Translations under genes and position numbers: made by a program
In this document: positions 1-7,963 of the stretch, piece by piece
How positions within the stretch are numbered: the stretch's first letter is position 1
Layout: every line of letters begins with the position of its first letter
Assembly (NCBI GenBank): GCA_002435755.1
Contig: DIYH01000034.1
Span: 62,554-126,553, forward strand
Direction of reading: 5' to 3'
Length of the DNA stretch: 64,000 bases
From: Flammeovirgaceae bacterium UBA6059
GTDB lineage: Bacteria; Bacteroidota; Bacteroidia; Cytophagales; Cyclobacteriaceae
Notes under the pieces: generated by a model
Told to the model about the DNA's origin: nothing
Seen by the model: only the letters and a program-made list of their open reading frames with translations
Databases searched by the model: none

Positions 1-175
1 TTTAATTGGTTTATTAGGTTCAGGATTGACATTTTATTATGGTTGGATGGGCTCATGGATGTTGATCGTACATCAAAATAGTAATACACTTTCCTTTCCT
101 ATTCCTGCTAAGGGAGGGAACCTAGTGAGCTTTAGCCAATTTTTCAACCAACATCAGAAAGGTTTGAAACGGAAA

Positions 176-526
176 ATGATCTACCATATATCAACGGCCA
201 GTGCCTGGAAAGCTCAGCAAGAGAATGCTCAATACAGAGATCCATCTTTAGAGGCTGAAGGCTTTATTCACACTAGTGAGACAGAGCAAATCCACGGAGT
301 ACTCGATCGGTACTTTAAAGACCAATCTGGGTTGGTAGTGTTAATGATTGACGCACTTTTACTGGGAAGTCCCCTCAAATACGAAGCTAGCCCGATCAAT
401 GGCGAACTCTATCCGCATGTTTATGGTCCCATCAACAAATCCAGCATTATTGGTGTTTTACCATTGGGCCGTGCTAGTGACTTCACCCTCGAAAACCTTG
501 GAAAAAAGCTCAGAACTGTTGTCTAA
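176..526 (+). CDS. DUF952 family protein
   Basis: Small cytosolic protein of about 116 residues of the DUF952 family, whose biochemical role is not settled. The family signature is visible: the opening MIYHIS, then EGFIHTSETEQI, then the HVYGPI block near the end. I chose the ATG at 176 because the family normally begins exactly at MIYHI. The frame is open upstream to the left window edge through a hydrophobic stretch (LIGLLGSG, FYYGWMGSWM), so either the gene is longer, or the end of another membrane-protein reading frame lies in the same frame. No clear promoter is seen. Family call is fairly sure; the start is less so. Confidence 0.7.
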   Translation: MIYHISTASAWKAQQENAQYRDPSLEAEGFIHTSETEQIHGVLDRYFKDQSGLVVLMIDALLLGSPLKYEASPINGELYPHVYGPINKSSIIGVLPLGRASDFTLENLGKKLRTVV

Positions 527-612
527 ACGTTGTTTTCATCAGTTAATCTTACGAAAAATGTATTAATGACCTTTTTGGGTATTTTTGCAGCCGTTCTGAT
601 CGCCTCGCGTGA

Positions 613-2316
613 ATGAAGCTACAAGACCTCAACCCTAACCCCAAACCAAAGTTCCCTCCGATCCTCCCTCGCACCAAACATTGGCCGATTGTACAATTGG
701 CAAAAAACAGGAAGGAGTTTATCGCTGATGTGACCAGAGAGAGCATTGAACGCCTGGGCAGCCTCACGACTAAGCGATCACTCAAGGAAGAACTTGAAAC
801 TACCGTCTATCGCGAAAAAATGAGGATCAAGCGCAATCCCTGGCGCGTGGACCCTAAAGACGAAAAATCGTTTTGGGACAGTGTGCAGCAGCGCTTGATT
901 GAGGTCGAGGCACTTCCAGATAGTGAGTCCAAAGATGTGCATGATAAGATCCTTGCTGAAATAGTTAATCGCTATTCCAACGAGATTGCTGGTAACTTCC
1001 GCCCAAGTAGCTACCGTTTTGCAAGACGGGTAGTGACACTTGGTTTTGCCAGACTGCTAAATGCAGCAAGGTTCAAAGGGCCATGGGCCGTCTTCCGGGG
1101 TAACCTTGATCTTGACGACAAAATTCATATCACAGGCTATACCGAGCATTTGCGAAAGCTTGCCCAGAAAGGGACTATCGTAATGGTGCCGACGCACTTT
1201 AGCAATCTGGACTCAGTGCTGATTGGTTGGGTCATTCAGTTTTTGGGACTCCCTCCGTTTATTTATGGAGCAGGGCTCAATCTCTTCAATATGAAGATTT
1301 TTGCCTATTTCATGAACAGTTTGGGTGCATACAAGGTAGACCGACGAAAAAAGAACCTGATCTATCTGGAAACCCTCAAAGTGTATAGTAAGATGGCACT
1401 TTCGAGAGGTTGTCACAGCCTGTTTTTCCCTGGAGGCACAAGATCAAGATCAGGAAACATAGAGAAAAGTCTCAAGCTGGGTCTCCTGAGTACGACAATA
1501 GAGTCCCAACGCTTTTTGTATCAACAGGCCGAAAAAGAGAAAAGTGATCCCCAAAAAATATTTATCGTTCCGGTAGTACTCAACTACAACTTTGTACTGG
1601 AGGCCCCCGGATTGATCTCTGACTATCTGAAGGCCCAGGGACAAGAGCGGTACTATATGGAAAATGATGAGTACACGAGTTCCTACAAAGTCTTCACTTT
1701 CTTACTCAAGTTCTTCACTAAAGGCTCTGATATCTCTGTTTCCATAGGCAAACCTATAGACATACTAGGTAATCCTGTCGATGAGGAAGGCAATAGCCTG
1801 GATAAGAATAATCAAGTCCTGGATACACGCGATTACTTCATCTCCAATGGTAAAGTGACTGTGGACCATCAGCGCGAAGAGGAATATGTGCGCATACTTG
1901 GCAAGCGCATTGTCGAGGAGTATCACATTCATAATCGCGTGTTTGCCAGCCATCTGGTTGCATTTACGGCCTTTGAATTGCTACGAGCGAAAAACAGTAA
2001 GCTTGATCTTTATACACTACTCCGCTTACCGGAAGAAGACCTTGTGCTGGACTATGATGAGTTCCTCAAGACCTTCATGAAATTGCGGAAAAAGATCTTT
2101 AAATTAAACAAGAAAGGCAAGGTTGCTATCGCTGAGCATCTGCAAGGTGATATCGACAAAGTCATCAAGCATGGTCTCGACAATGTAGGCCTTTATCACG
2201 CTACCAGACCACTGATCCGACGCAAAGATGGAAAAATCGCCATCCAGGATATGAACAAGATGTACTACTACCGCAATAGACTTAACGGATATGGCCTTGA
2301 AAAGCACGTCAAATAG
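613..2316 (+). CDS. 1-acyl-glycerol-3-phosphate / glycerol-3-phosphate acyltransferase (PlsB/PlsC type)
   Basis: Membrane-associated acyltransferase of phospholipid synthesis, 567 residues, twice the length of plain PlsC. The acyltransferase core is in the middle: the HX4D catalytic motif is THFSNLD (H195, D200), the glycerol-phosphate binding block is FFPGGTRSRSG (about 271-281), and a third block FIVPVVLNYN follows at about 320. The FPGGTRS form is a little closer to PlsB-type enzymes than the usual FPEGTR of PlsC. The flanking 150-residue N-terminal and roughly 200-residue C-terminal regions are not recognised but look cytosolic. Its 3' end overlaps gpsA by 26 bases, so the enzyme that makes sn-glycerol-3-phosphate and one that acylates it are coupled. 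That favours, without proving, glycerol-3-phosphate as substrate. Confidence 0.85.
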   Translation: MKLQDLNPNPKPKFPPILPRTKHWPIVQLAKNRKEFIADVTRESIERLGSLTTKRSLKEELETTVYREKMRIKRNPWRVDPKDEKSFWDSVQQRLIEVEALPDSESKDVHDKILAEIVNRYSNEIAGNFRPSSYRFARRVVTLGFARLLNAARFKGPWAVFRGNLDLDDKIHITGYTEHLRKLAQKGTIVMVPTHFSNLDSVLIGWVIQFLGLPPFIYGAGLNLFNMKIFAYFMNSLGAYKVDRRKKNLIYLETLKVYSKMALSRGCHSLFFPGGTRSRSGNIEKSLKLGLLSTTIESQRFLYQQAEKEKSDPQKIFIVPVVLNYNFVLEAPGLISDYLKAQGQERYYMENDEYTSSYKVFTFLLKFFTKGSDISVSIGKPIDILGNPVDEEGNSLDKNNQVLDTRDYFISNGKVTVDHQREEEYVRILGKRIVEEYHIHNRVFASHLVAFTAFELLRAKNSKLDLYTLLRLPEEDLVLDYDEFLKTFMKLRKKIFKLNKKGKVAIAEHLQGDIDKVIKHGLDNVGLYHATRPLIRRKDGKIAIQDMNKMYYYRNRLNGYGLEKHVK

Positions 2317-3346
2317 TCCTGTAGGAGTAGTTGGAGCAGGTAGCTTTGGTACAGCTATCGCCAATATCCTAGCGGAAAACAATCAGGTGCTTCTCTACTC
2401 CCGTAAGCCTGAAGTCGTCGAAAAAATTGCTAAGACCCGAAAAAACGTAGGGCAAGACATTCATGATCATGTGACTGCTGTGGCTGATCTGGAGGAGATT
2501 GGCAAGCGATGCAACGTGATATTTCCGATAGTACCATCTGCTAACTTTCGGGATATGGTTCGCAATCTTGCACCATACTTGCGACCTTATCATGTGCTCA
2601 TTCATGGCACCAAGGGTCTTGACATCAACTTACCCAAAGGACATAAGATCAGCCCAAGATCTCCGCTTACCCGCGAGCATGTCAGAACAATGAGCGAAGT
2701 GATCGCCGAGGAGAGTTCTGTCGTTCGGGTTGGTGCTTTAGCGGGACCTAATTTAGCAAGGGAAATGGCGGCTCAGCAGCCTGCCGCCTCAGTAGTGGCT
2801 AGCCACTTCGATGAAGTCATCAATACTGGCCAGAAGCTTCTGAAAAATGACAGATTCCTTATTTACGGTAGTAATGACCTAATCGGTATCGAACTCTGTG
2901 GTGTGCTTAAGAATATCATTGCGATTGGTGCAGGAATGATAGCAGGGCTCGGGCTTGGTGAAAACTCTAAGGCATTGCTGATCAGCAGAGGAATGGTTGA
3001 AATGATCCATATCGGAAAGGTGCTTGGTGGCAATGTTCATGCCTTCCTGGGGTTGGCTGGCGTAGGCGATCTGATTGCCACTTGTTCAAGCCCATTGAGT
3101 CGCAACTATACAGTAGGATATAGACTCGCCAAGGGTGAAACCATGAAAGAAATAATGGAGAACCTGGAAGAAACTGCCGAAGGGGTCAATACTATCGAAA
3201 TCATTAGAAACCTGGGTGCCTACTATAAGATAAGAGTGCCTATTACGGAAACACTTCACAAGATCATCCATGGTGAAATGACTGTACAGGACGCTGCAGC
3301 CTACTTTATGAAGTTTCCTTTCAGAGCGGAAATCGATTTTATCTAG
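2291..3346 (+). CDS. gpsA: NAD(P)-dependent glycerol-3-phosphate dehydrogenase
   Basis: Cytosolic enzyme reducing dihydroxyacetone phosphate to sn-glycerol-3-phosphate for phospholipid synthesis. The Rossmann motif GAGSFGTAIA lies near residue 15, the GPNLAREMA block in the middle, and the C-terminal domain shows KNIIAIGAGMIAGLGLG and GLAGVGDLIATCSSPLSRN, all typical of GpsA. Length 351 is normal to slightly long for the family. The ATG at 2291 lies inside the 3' end of the acyltransferase gene (26-base overlap), which suggests coupled translation. It ends tail-to-tail with a four-base overlap against the sigma factor on the other strand. Confidence 0.95.
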   Translation: MALKSTSNSPVGVVGAGSFGTAIANILAENNQVLLYSRKPEVVEKIAKTRKNVGQDIHDHVTAVADLEEIGKRCNVIFPIVPSANFRDMVRNLAPYLRPYHVLIHGTKGLDINLPKGHKISPRSPLTREHVRTMSEVIAEESSVVRVGALAGPNLAREMAAQQPAASVVASHFDEVINTGQKLLKNDRFLIYGSNDLIGIELCGVLKNIIAIGAGMIAGLGLGENSKALLISRGMVEMIHIGKVLGGNVHAFLGLAGVGDLIATCSSPLSRNYTVGYRLAKGETMKEIMENLEETAEGVNTIEIIRNLGAYYKIRVPITETLHKIIHGEMTVQDAAAYFMKFPFRAEIDFI

Positions 3347-3888
3347 CAGCCGCGTTGCTTGGGAACAACCTCCTCAATGCCTTGCTCGCCTACTTCGATA
3401 TGGCAGCAGGCAAGGAACTCTTCTCTGAGCATTTTTCTTCCACGTTGTATCCTTGACTTCATACCTGACTCACTCATACCATACTGCTGGGCAAGCACCT
3501 TCTGAGGTATACCCTTCAACTCGTGCTTTATTAAGGGCTCACTGTAGATTTCAGGTAAGCGCCTGATCATGGGTTCAACACATTCTGCCAGTGACTTATC
3601 TAATGATTCGGTATAAGCACTGGGACTGTCTTCAATCGCTACGAGCTCAGCCACCTTCGCCTCTGACCGAAAATGGTCTATCACCGCATTTCGAGCTATG
3701 GTCACCATCCAGGCTTTGGAGTTTTTGACCTCCTTAATTTTATGGCAATTATCGTAGACCTTGAGCATGACCTGGCTAAGTATTTCCTCAGCCAGCTCCT
3801 GATCACGCACCTTGCTCAGGACAAACTTGAGCAAGTGCTGCTTGTAATCAAGATATATAGGGGCTACCCGAGCGCAATCCGGCTTCAC
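3343..3888 (-). CDS. sigZ: ECF RNA polymerase sigma factor, SigZ-like
   Basis: Extracytoplasmic-function sigma factor of 181 residues. Region 2 is seen as AEEILSQVMLKVYDN with SKAWMVTIARNAVIDHFR (core binding and -10 recognition), and region 4 as LKGIPQKVLAQQYGMSESGMKSRIQRGR (-35 recognition helix-turn-helix). The spacing and the C-terminal tail with paired cysteines (ACCHIEVG, QRGC) match the SigZ group. No anti-sigma gene is adjacent. Its start overlaps the stop of the upstream VOC dioxygenase by four bases (ATGA), so the two are translated from one message. The cysteines in the tail could sense metals, but that is inference. Confidence 0.82.
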   Translation of the reverse strand: MKPDCARVAPIYLDYKQHLLKFVLSKVRDQELAEEILSQVMLKVYDNCHKIKEVKNSKAWMVTIARNAVIDHFRSEAKVAELVAIEDSPSAYTESLDKSLAECVEPMIRRLPEIYSEPLIKHELKGIPQKVLAQQYGMSESGMKSRIQRGRKMLREEFLACCHIEVGEQGIEEVVPKQRGC

Positions 3889-4310
3889 GAGACACAGCAG
3901 TCAGGTGCACAACAGACCTCCTCTTCGGTCACCTCGACTTTATTCACCTCAGAAGTACCATAAGTATGAAATGCTTCCCAGAGTACACCTTGAGGGTCTT
4001 CCACCCAACTCTTCTCAGATTGTGAATAGCAACAAACAGTATGTCCCTCTTCTATCACTTTACCCTTAGATCGTTCTATGTTATCATAGACCTGATGCAG
4101 CTCTTCTGAAGTATCGACTTGAATACCCAGGTGATTCAAACCCTCCATTTCACCACTTTTAGAAAGAGAGAAATTGACTCTTGGCTCCTCCAACTGCCAC
4201 TTGGCATAATCAGGCTTGACAGTAGTAGGCTGTGCACCAAATAACTCATTGTAAAACTGGATTGATCTCTCCAGTTCTTTTACCCTAAGATTGATGTGTA
4301 TCGTTTTCAT
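3885..4310 (-). CDS. ArsI/CadI-family VOC metalloenzyme
   Basis: Small cytosolic vicinal-oxygen-chelate protein of 141 residues. The fold markers are MKTIHINLRVKELERSIQFYNELFG at the N-terminus (metal-ligand His) and WEAFHTYG at the end (Glu ligand). The CC pair in the block TVCCYSQSEKSW followed by DPQG is characteristic of ArsI (organoarsenical C-As lyase) and of the related cadmium-induced CadI. The C-terminal tail is cysteine-rich (EEVCCAPDCC), also usual in this family and suited to soft-metal binding. It heads a two-gene operon with the SigZ-like sigma factor. ArsI and CadI cannot be separated by reading alone, and no ArsR-type repressor is next door. Confidence 0.85.
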   Translation of the reverse strand: MKTIHINLRVKELERSIQFYNELFGAQPTTVKPDYAKWQLEEPRVNFSLSKSGEMEGLNHLGIQVDTSEELHQVYDNIERSKGKVIEEGHTVCCYSQSEKSWVEDPQGVLWEAFHTYGTSEVNKVEVTEEEVCCAPDCCVS

Positions 4311-4451
4311 AATTCGTCTTGTTTTGGTTAATGACGAGGGAGTCTACCAAAGACGCAAACAAAGTGGCATTTTTTCATGAAAAAAGGAAAACCACATCGC
4401 TACAAGTTCAAGACCTTCTATGTAAATACCTGATAATCAATGCCTAAAATA

Positions 4452-4493
4452 GATCCAATGTTAAGTTTTTTCATTGGATCAAAAACTTAACAT
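4452..4493. promoter_or_regulatory. Interleaved A-B-A'-B' inverted repeats (possible pseudoknot or switch)
   Basis: Two perfect inverted repeats are interleaved. Arm A (gatccaatg, 4452-4460) pairs with A' (cattggatc, 4472-4480). Arm B (atgttaagttttt, 4458-4470) pairs with B' (aaaaacttaacat, 4481-4493). A and B share three bases, so as nested hairpins they exclude each other, while as RNA they could form an H-type pseudoknot. The element sits about 140 bases upstream of the arsI-like start (minus strand) and about 55 bases before the tiny ORF on the plus strand. Function is unknown. Confidence 0.5.
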
Positions 4494-4547
4494 ACATCAT
4501 ATTAATTTATTGTTAAGCCAATATTAGTTTAGCGTAAACTGATAAGC

Positions 4548-4640
4548 GTGAAATTTAGCATTTGGAAAGGTGTAAACCTTCTTGACATTCTCATTTTACT
4601 TCTATTGATTGTTGGGATTGCAATGTCTATCATTTCGTGA
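4548..4640 (+). CDS. Putative 30-residue single-span membrane peptide
   Basis: A GTG-started ORF encoding about 30 residues: a short polar head (VKFSIWKGVN) followed by one hydrophobic helix rich in leucine and isoleucine (LLDILILLLLIVGIAMS) and an immediate stop. A textbook intrinsic terminator begins two bases after the stop codon, which makes a short dedicated transcript likely. I do not recognise a family; small one-helix membrane peptides of this kind are often missed by gene callers. Reality of translation is uncertain. Confidence 0.4.
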   Translation: MKFSIWKGVNLLDILILLLLIVGIAMSIIS

Positions 4641-4642
4641 TC

Positions 4643-4676
4643 GGTATCCCTGTGTAGGATCGGGGATACCTTTTTT
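4643..4676 (+). terminator. Rho-independent terminator
   Basis: Perfect 8-bp stem ggtatccc (4643-4650) and gggatacc (4663-4670), followed directly by a run of six T. It closes the short transcript carrying the 30-residue ORF. Confidence 0.8.
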
Positions 4677-4738
4677 GTTCTAGCCCTCCCTCCACTTTAA
4701 AGCACAATGGCTATATTGGTCACTGATCTAAGCTACAA

Positions 4739-5371
4739 GTGTCCTTTACCAACAAGCTCATAATCCTTGTCTTTTCATCTGCCATATCATTTGGGTTTAC
4801 GGCTTGCACTGAAAAAACAGATCCCACTGCTAAAGAGCTATCGAAAAGTGATTCGCTTAAGCAGACACTCAATGAAAACCAGCGAGCTTTAGTTTTTCCT
4901 CTCAATGCGCCTCTCGAGGAGTTGCCTTTAGATTTCTCACAGTTGCATGGCGAGTTCTTTGACGAGAGGGCCCATTTCTACATTCTCAAGAAGCCTAACA
5001 TGAACCTATTCGGTTCTCCGGTCGAGCAGATCACACTTTATTTTATCGATAGTGTGTTAGCCAAGAGCAGCTATCGTTTGGAGCAAAACATCAGTAATCG
5101 CCTCATTAACTCCCTGGGGAAATTCAGCATCAAAGCTCTCAACGATTCCAACAGCGTCAAAATGAAAAGAGCACAGGTCGTCACCAAAGAAAATGGCTGG
5201 TATAGACTCAACCCGGAATTAGATCAATATCAGTTGAGTTGGAAACGGCGTGAATACAATATCTATATGAAGGTGCATAAGCCCTCCGTCAAAGAAGAGG
5301 CCATTGACTTCATAGAAGAGGTCAACTACTACAAAGACGCGTTGAGGTATATCGAGGACTACTCTATGTAG
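4739..5371 (+). CDS. Hypothetical lipoprotein
   Basis: Unrecognised protein of 210 residues with a GTG start. The N-terminus is a lipoprotein signal: hydrophobic LIILVFSSAISFG then the lipobox FTAC, giving a lipidated cysteine near residue 22. A Thr/Ser/Lys-rich linker follows, then a mixed domain of about 150 residues with no cysteines and no repeats. It stands alone between the small-peptide transcript and the TonB receptor gene. It is presumably anchored in the outer or inner membrane facing the periplasm; no function can be assigned. Confidence 0.7.
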   Translation: MSFTNKLIILVFSSAISFGFTACTEKTDPTAKELSKSDSLKQTLNENQRALVFPLNAPLEELPLDFSQLHGEFFDERAHFYILKKPNMNLFGSPVEQITLYFIDSVLAKSSYRLEQNISNRLINSLGKFSIKALNDSNSVKMKRAQVVTKENGWYRLNPELDQYQLSWKRREYNIYMKVHKPSVKEEAIDFIEEVNYYKDALRYIEDYSM

Positions 5372-5496
5372 AGAATGTCGACAGATAAGTAAGTATATGG
5401 CCGTCCGACACGGTCATTCTTTGCCGCGATTTTCACCATATCTATTTTTACAGAGTCCTGAACCACAAGGCTCACCAAAGCTCAAACGTTTTATCC

Positions 5497-7923
5497 ATGA
5501 TGGCGTCATCTGTCAAGCCAATACTTGCAACTATCCTCTTGCTTGTTTCAATAGGAACACAAGCACAGGTTGTAACTATTACTGACCAGGTAGATGGCCA
5601 TTCTCTTACGTACGTTAGCGTTTTTGCCTCTCCAGAGCCATCCATGGTTCTTGTGAGTGACACCAAAGGTCAGGTAGACATTAGTCCACTAGCGGGTAAT
5701 GATCTGATCGTTTTTAGGCTGACAGGTTACAAAGACCTGATGCTGTCTTATGCCGATATTGAATCTGCCAACTTCCAAGTGATCATGGAAGAAACATTAA
5801 TCTCCTTAGACGAAATGGTCATCTCCGCCAACAGATGGGAGCAAGATAGCCGAGAAATCCCTGTACACATCACCAAGATCAAGCCAGCTGAGGTATTACT
5901 ACAGAATCCCCAGACCGCCGCGGATATGCTCGGCATCAGCGGGGAAGTTTTCATTCAGAAAAGTCAGCTCGGTGGTGGGAGCCCAATGATCCGTGGTTTC
6001 TCTACCAACCGTCTGCTCATTGCCATTGACGGTGTACGTATGAACAACGCCATTTTCCGTAGTGGCAATCTGCAAAATATTATCTCTATTGATCCATTCA
6101 CGGTTGAAGAAACAGAAGTGCTTTTTGGGCCGGGATCTGTCATGTACGGCAGTGATGCTATCGGAGGAGTGATGGACTTTCACCTGTTGACGCCTAGGAT
6201 TGCTAAGGAAGACAATTCTTACTTGTCAGGAAATGCAGTGACAAGGTACGCTACTGCGAATAATGAACAGACGGCACATGTCGATCTGTCCTATGGAAAA
6301 GGTAAGTGGGGTTTTGTCACCAGTGCAACTTACTCTGACTTTGATGATATGATGATGGGTACAAATGGCTTGGAGGATTACTTGCGACCTGAGTATGTCA
6401 CGACAATCGATGGAGAAGACCAGGTGATTACCAATGAAGACCCTGAGAAACAGATCTCTACAGGGTATCACCAGGCTAGCTTGATGCAAAAGATCAGGTT
6501 CCAGCCCAATGATGCCTGGGACTTTCAATATGGATTTTACTACTCAGCCACAGGAGATGTGCCACGCTATGATCGCCTTATCGAGTACAGGGATGGTGAT
6601 CTCCGGTTTGCCGAGTGGTACTATGGTCCGCAAGTCTGGATGATGAACAATCTCAAAATAACTCATGAATCTACAGGTGGCTTGTATGACAATGCCAGGC
6701 TGATCATTGCTCAACAGTATTTTCAGGAAAGCCGCAATGACCGAAGGTTCGGAAGTTCACAACTCAGAATGAGAGAAGAACAAGTCAATGCCCTGACATT
6801 CAACCTTGACCTTGACAAAGAGCTAGATAGCAAACAATCCATCTTTTATGGAGCGGAATTAGTAACTAATCAAATTGGATCAACCGGACTTATCAGAAAT
6901 ACAGAAACGAGAGAGGAAGAACTCACCAGTACGCGCTACCCTGATGGCTCGGACTGGAACTCCTATGCTGCTTATGTTAATTACCGCTATCGTGCATCCA
7001 GCAAAGCAACATTCCAGGCGGGATTACGCTACAGTCATATCAATTCGACAAGTACCTTCAACAGGACATTCTTCCCTTTGCCGTTCTCAACAGCTGAGAT
7101 CAACACTGGAGCACTCAATGGTAGTCTGGGGCTAGCCTACCGTCCGGCGGACACCTGGCAAATCAACGTCAATTTCTCCACAGGTTTCAGAGCACCCAAT
7201 ATCGATGACATAGGTAAGATCTTCGACTCAGAGCCAGGTGCAGTAATAGTTCCCAACCCAGACCTGGACCCTGAATACGCTTATAACTATGAAGTTGGAC
7301 TAAGTAAAATAATTGGTGGTAAGCTTAAACTCGAAGGAGCTGCCTACTACACCCAACTGGTGGATGCCATGGTCAGAAGAGACTTTAGTTTGGCAGGGCA
7401 AGATAGCATCATCTATGATGGCGAGCTTAGCCAGGTATTGGCGATTCAAAATGCCGCCAGGGCTTACGTATATGGCTTTCAGCTAGGTCTGGATTGGCAA
7501 CCTTTCGCTAAATGGACGCTGACGTCAAAACTCAACATCCAAAAAGGAGAAGAAGAAAGTGAAGAAACCGGTGACCTTGTACCTCTACGTCACGCAGCTC
7601 CTACTTTCGGGGTGAGTAGGTTGGTTTACACTGGCAAGAATTTTAGGATCGAAGGTAACGTTCAGTATAACTCGGCTTTGTCTTTTGATGAACTTGCCCT
7701 ATCGGAAAGACGCAAGACAAGCATCTATGCCACTGACGAGCAAGGACGGCCTTTCGTACCTTCCTGGTATGCTATCAATATTAAGGCTACTTACCAACTA
7801 CTCGAGCAGCTTCAACTTAACCTTGGTGTCGAGAATTTGACAAATCAACGATATAGACCATATTCTTCGGGTATTTCGGCTGCTGGCCTTAATTTTATCA
7901 TTTCTGCCCGTGCTCGTTTCTAA
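5497..7923 (+). CDS. TonB-dependent outer-membrane receptor
   Basis: Outer-membrane receptor of 808 residues. A signal peptide ends at about residue 23 (GTQAQ). Residues about 25-95 form a degenerate carboxypeptidase-regulatory-like domain common in Bacteroidota receptors, followed by a TonB-box-like LDEMVISANR. The plug domain (about 105-225) shows MIRGFSTNRLLIAIDGVRMNN and GPGSVMYGSDAIGGV. The remainder is a 22-strand-type barrel with FSTGFRAPNIDDIGK and a terminal strand ending in F. The RGF/DGVRMN pattern and the RAPN box resemble haem or haemoglobin receptors (HmuR-like), but the ligand cannot be fixed. No haem-transport genes flank it. An ATG doublet at 5497/5500 leaves the start open by one codon. 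Confidence 0.9.
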   Translation: MMASSVKPILATILLLVSIGTQAQVVTITDQVDGHSLTYVSVFASPEPSMVLVSDTKGQVDISPLAGNDLIVFRLTGYKDLMLSYADIESANFQVIMEETLISLDEMVISANRWEQDSREIPVHITKIKPAEVLLQNPQTAADMLGISGEVFIQKSQLGGGSPMIRGFSTNRLLIAIDGVRMNNAIFRSGNLQNIISIDPFTVEETEVLFGPGSVMYGSDAIGGVMDFHLLTPRIAKEDNSYLSGNAVTRYATANNEQTAHVDLSYGKGKWGFVTSATYSDFDDMMMGTNGLEDYLRPEYVTTIDGEDQVITNEDPEKQISTGYHQASLMQKIRFQPNDAWDFQYGFYYSATGDVPRYDRLIEYRDGDLRFAEWYYGPQVWMMNNLKITHESTGGLYDNARLIIAQQYFQESRNDRRFGSSQLRMREEQVNALTFNLDLDKELDSKQSIFYGAELVTNQIGSTGLIRNTETREEELTSTRYPDGSDWNSYAAYVNYRYRASSKATFQAGLRYSHINSTSTFNRTFFPLPFSTAEINTGALNGSLGLAYRPADTWQINVNFSTGFRAPNIDDIGKIFDSEPGAVIVPNPDLDPEYAYNYEVGLSKIIGGKLKLEGAAYYTQLVDAMVRRDFSLAGQDSIIYDGELSQVLAIQNAARAYVYGFQLGLDWQPFAKWTLTSKLNIQKGEEESEETGDLVPLRHAAPTFGVSRLVYTGKNFRIEGNVQYNSALSFDELALSERRKTSIYATDEQGRPFVPSWYAINIKATYQLLEQLQLNLGVENLTNQRYRPYSSGISAAGLNFIISARARF

Positions 7924-7963
7924 CAGCACAAACAATTGAGTGGGTAGCAGCTTCTATATGAGT

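Noticed and set aside
26..175. N-terminal extension of the DUF952 gene
   Set aside because: The extra residues are hydrophobic and unlike the family, which starts at MIYHI; kept as an uncertainty only.
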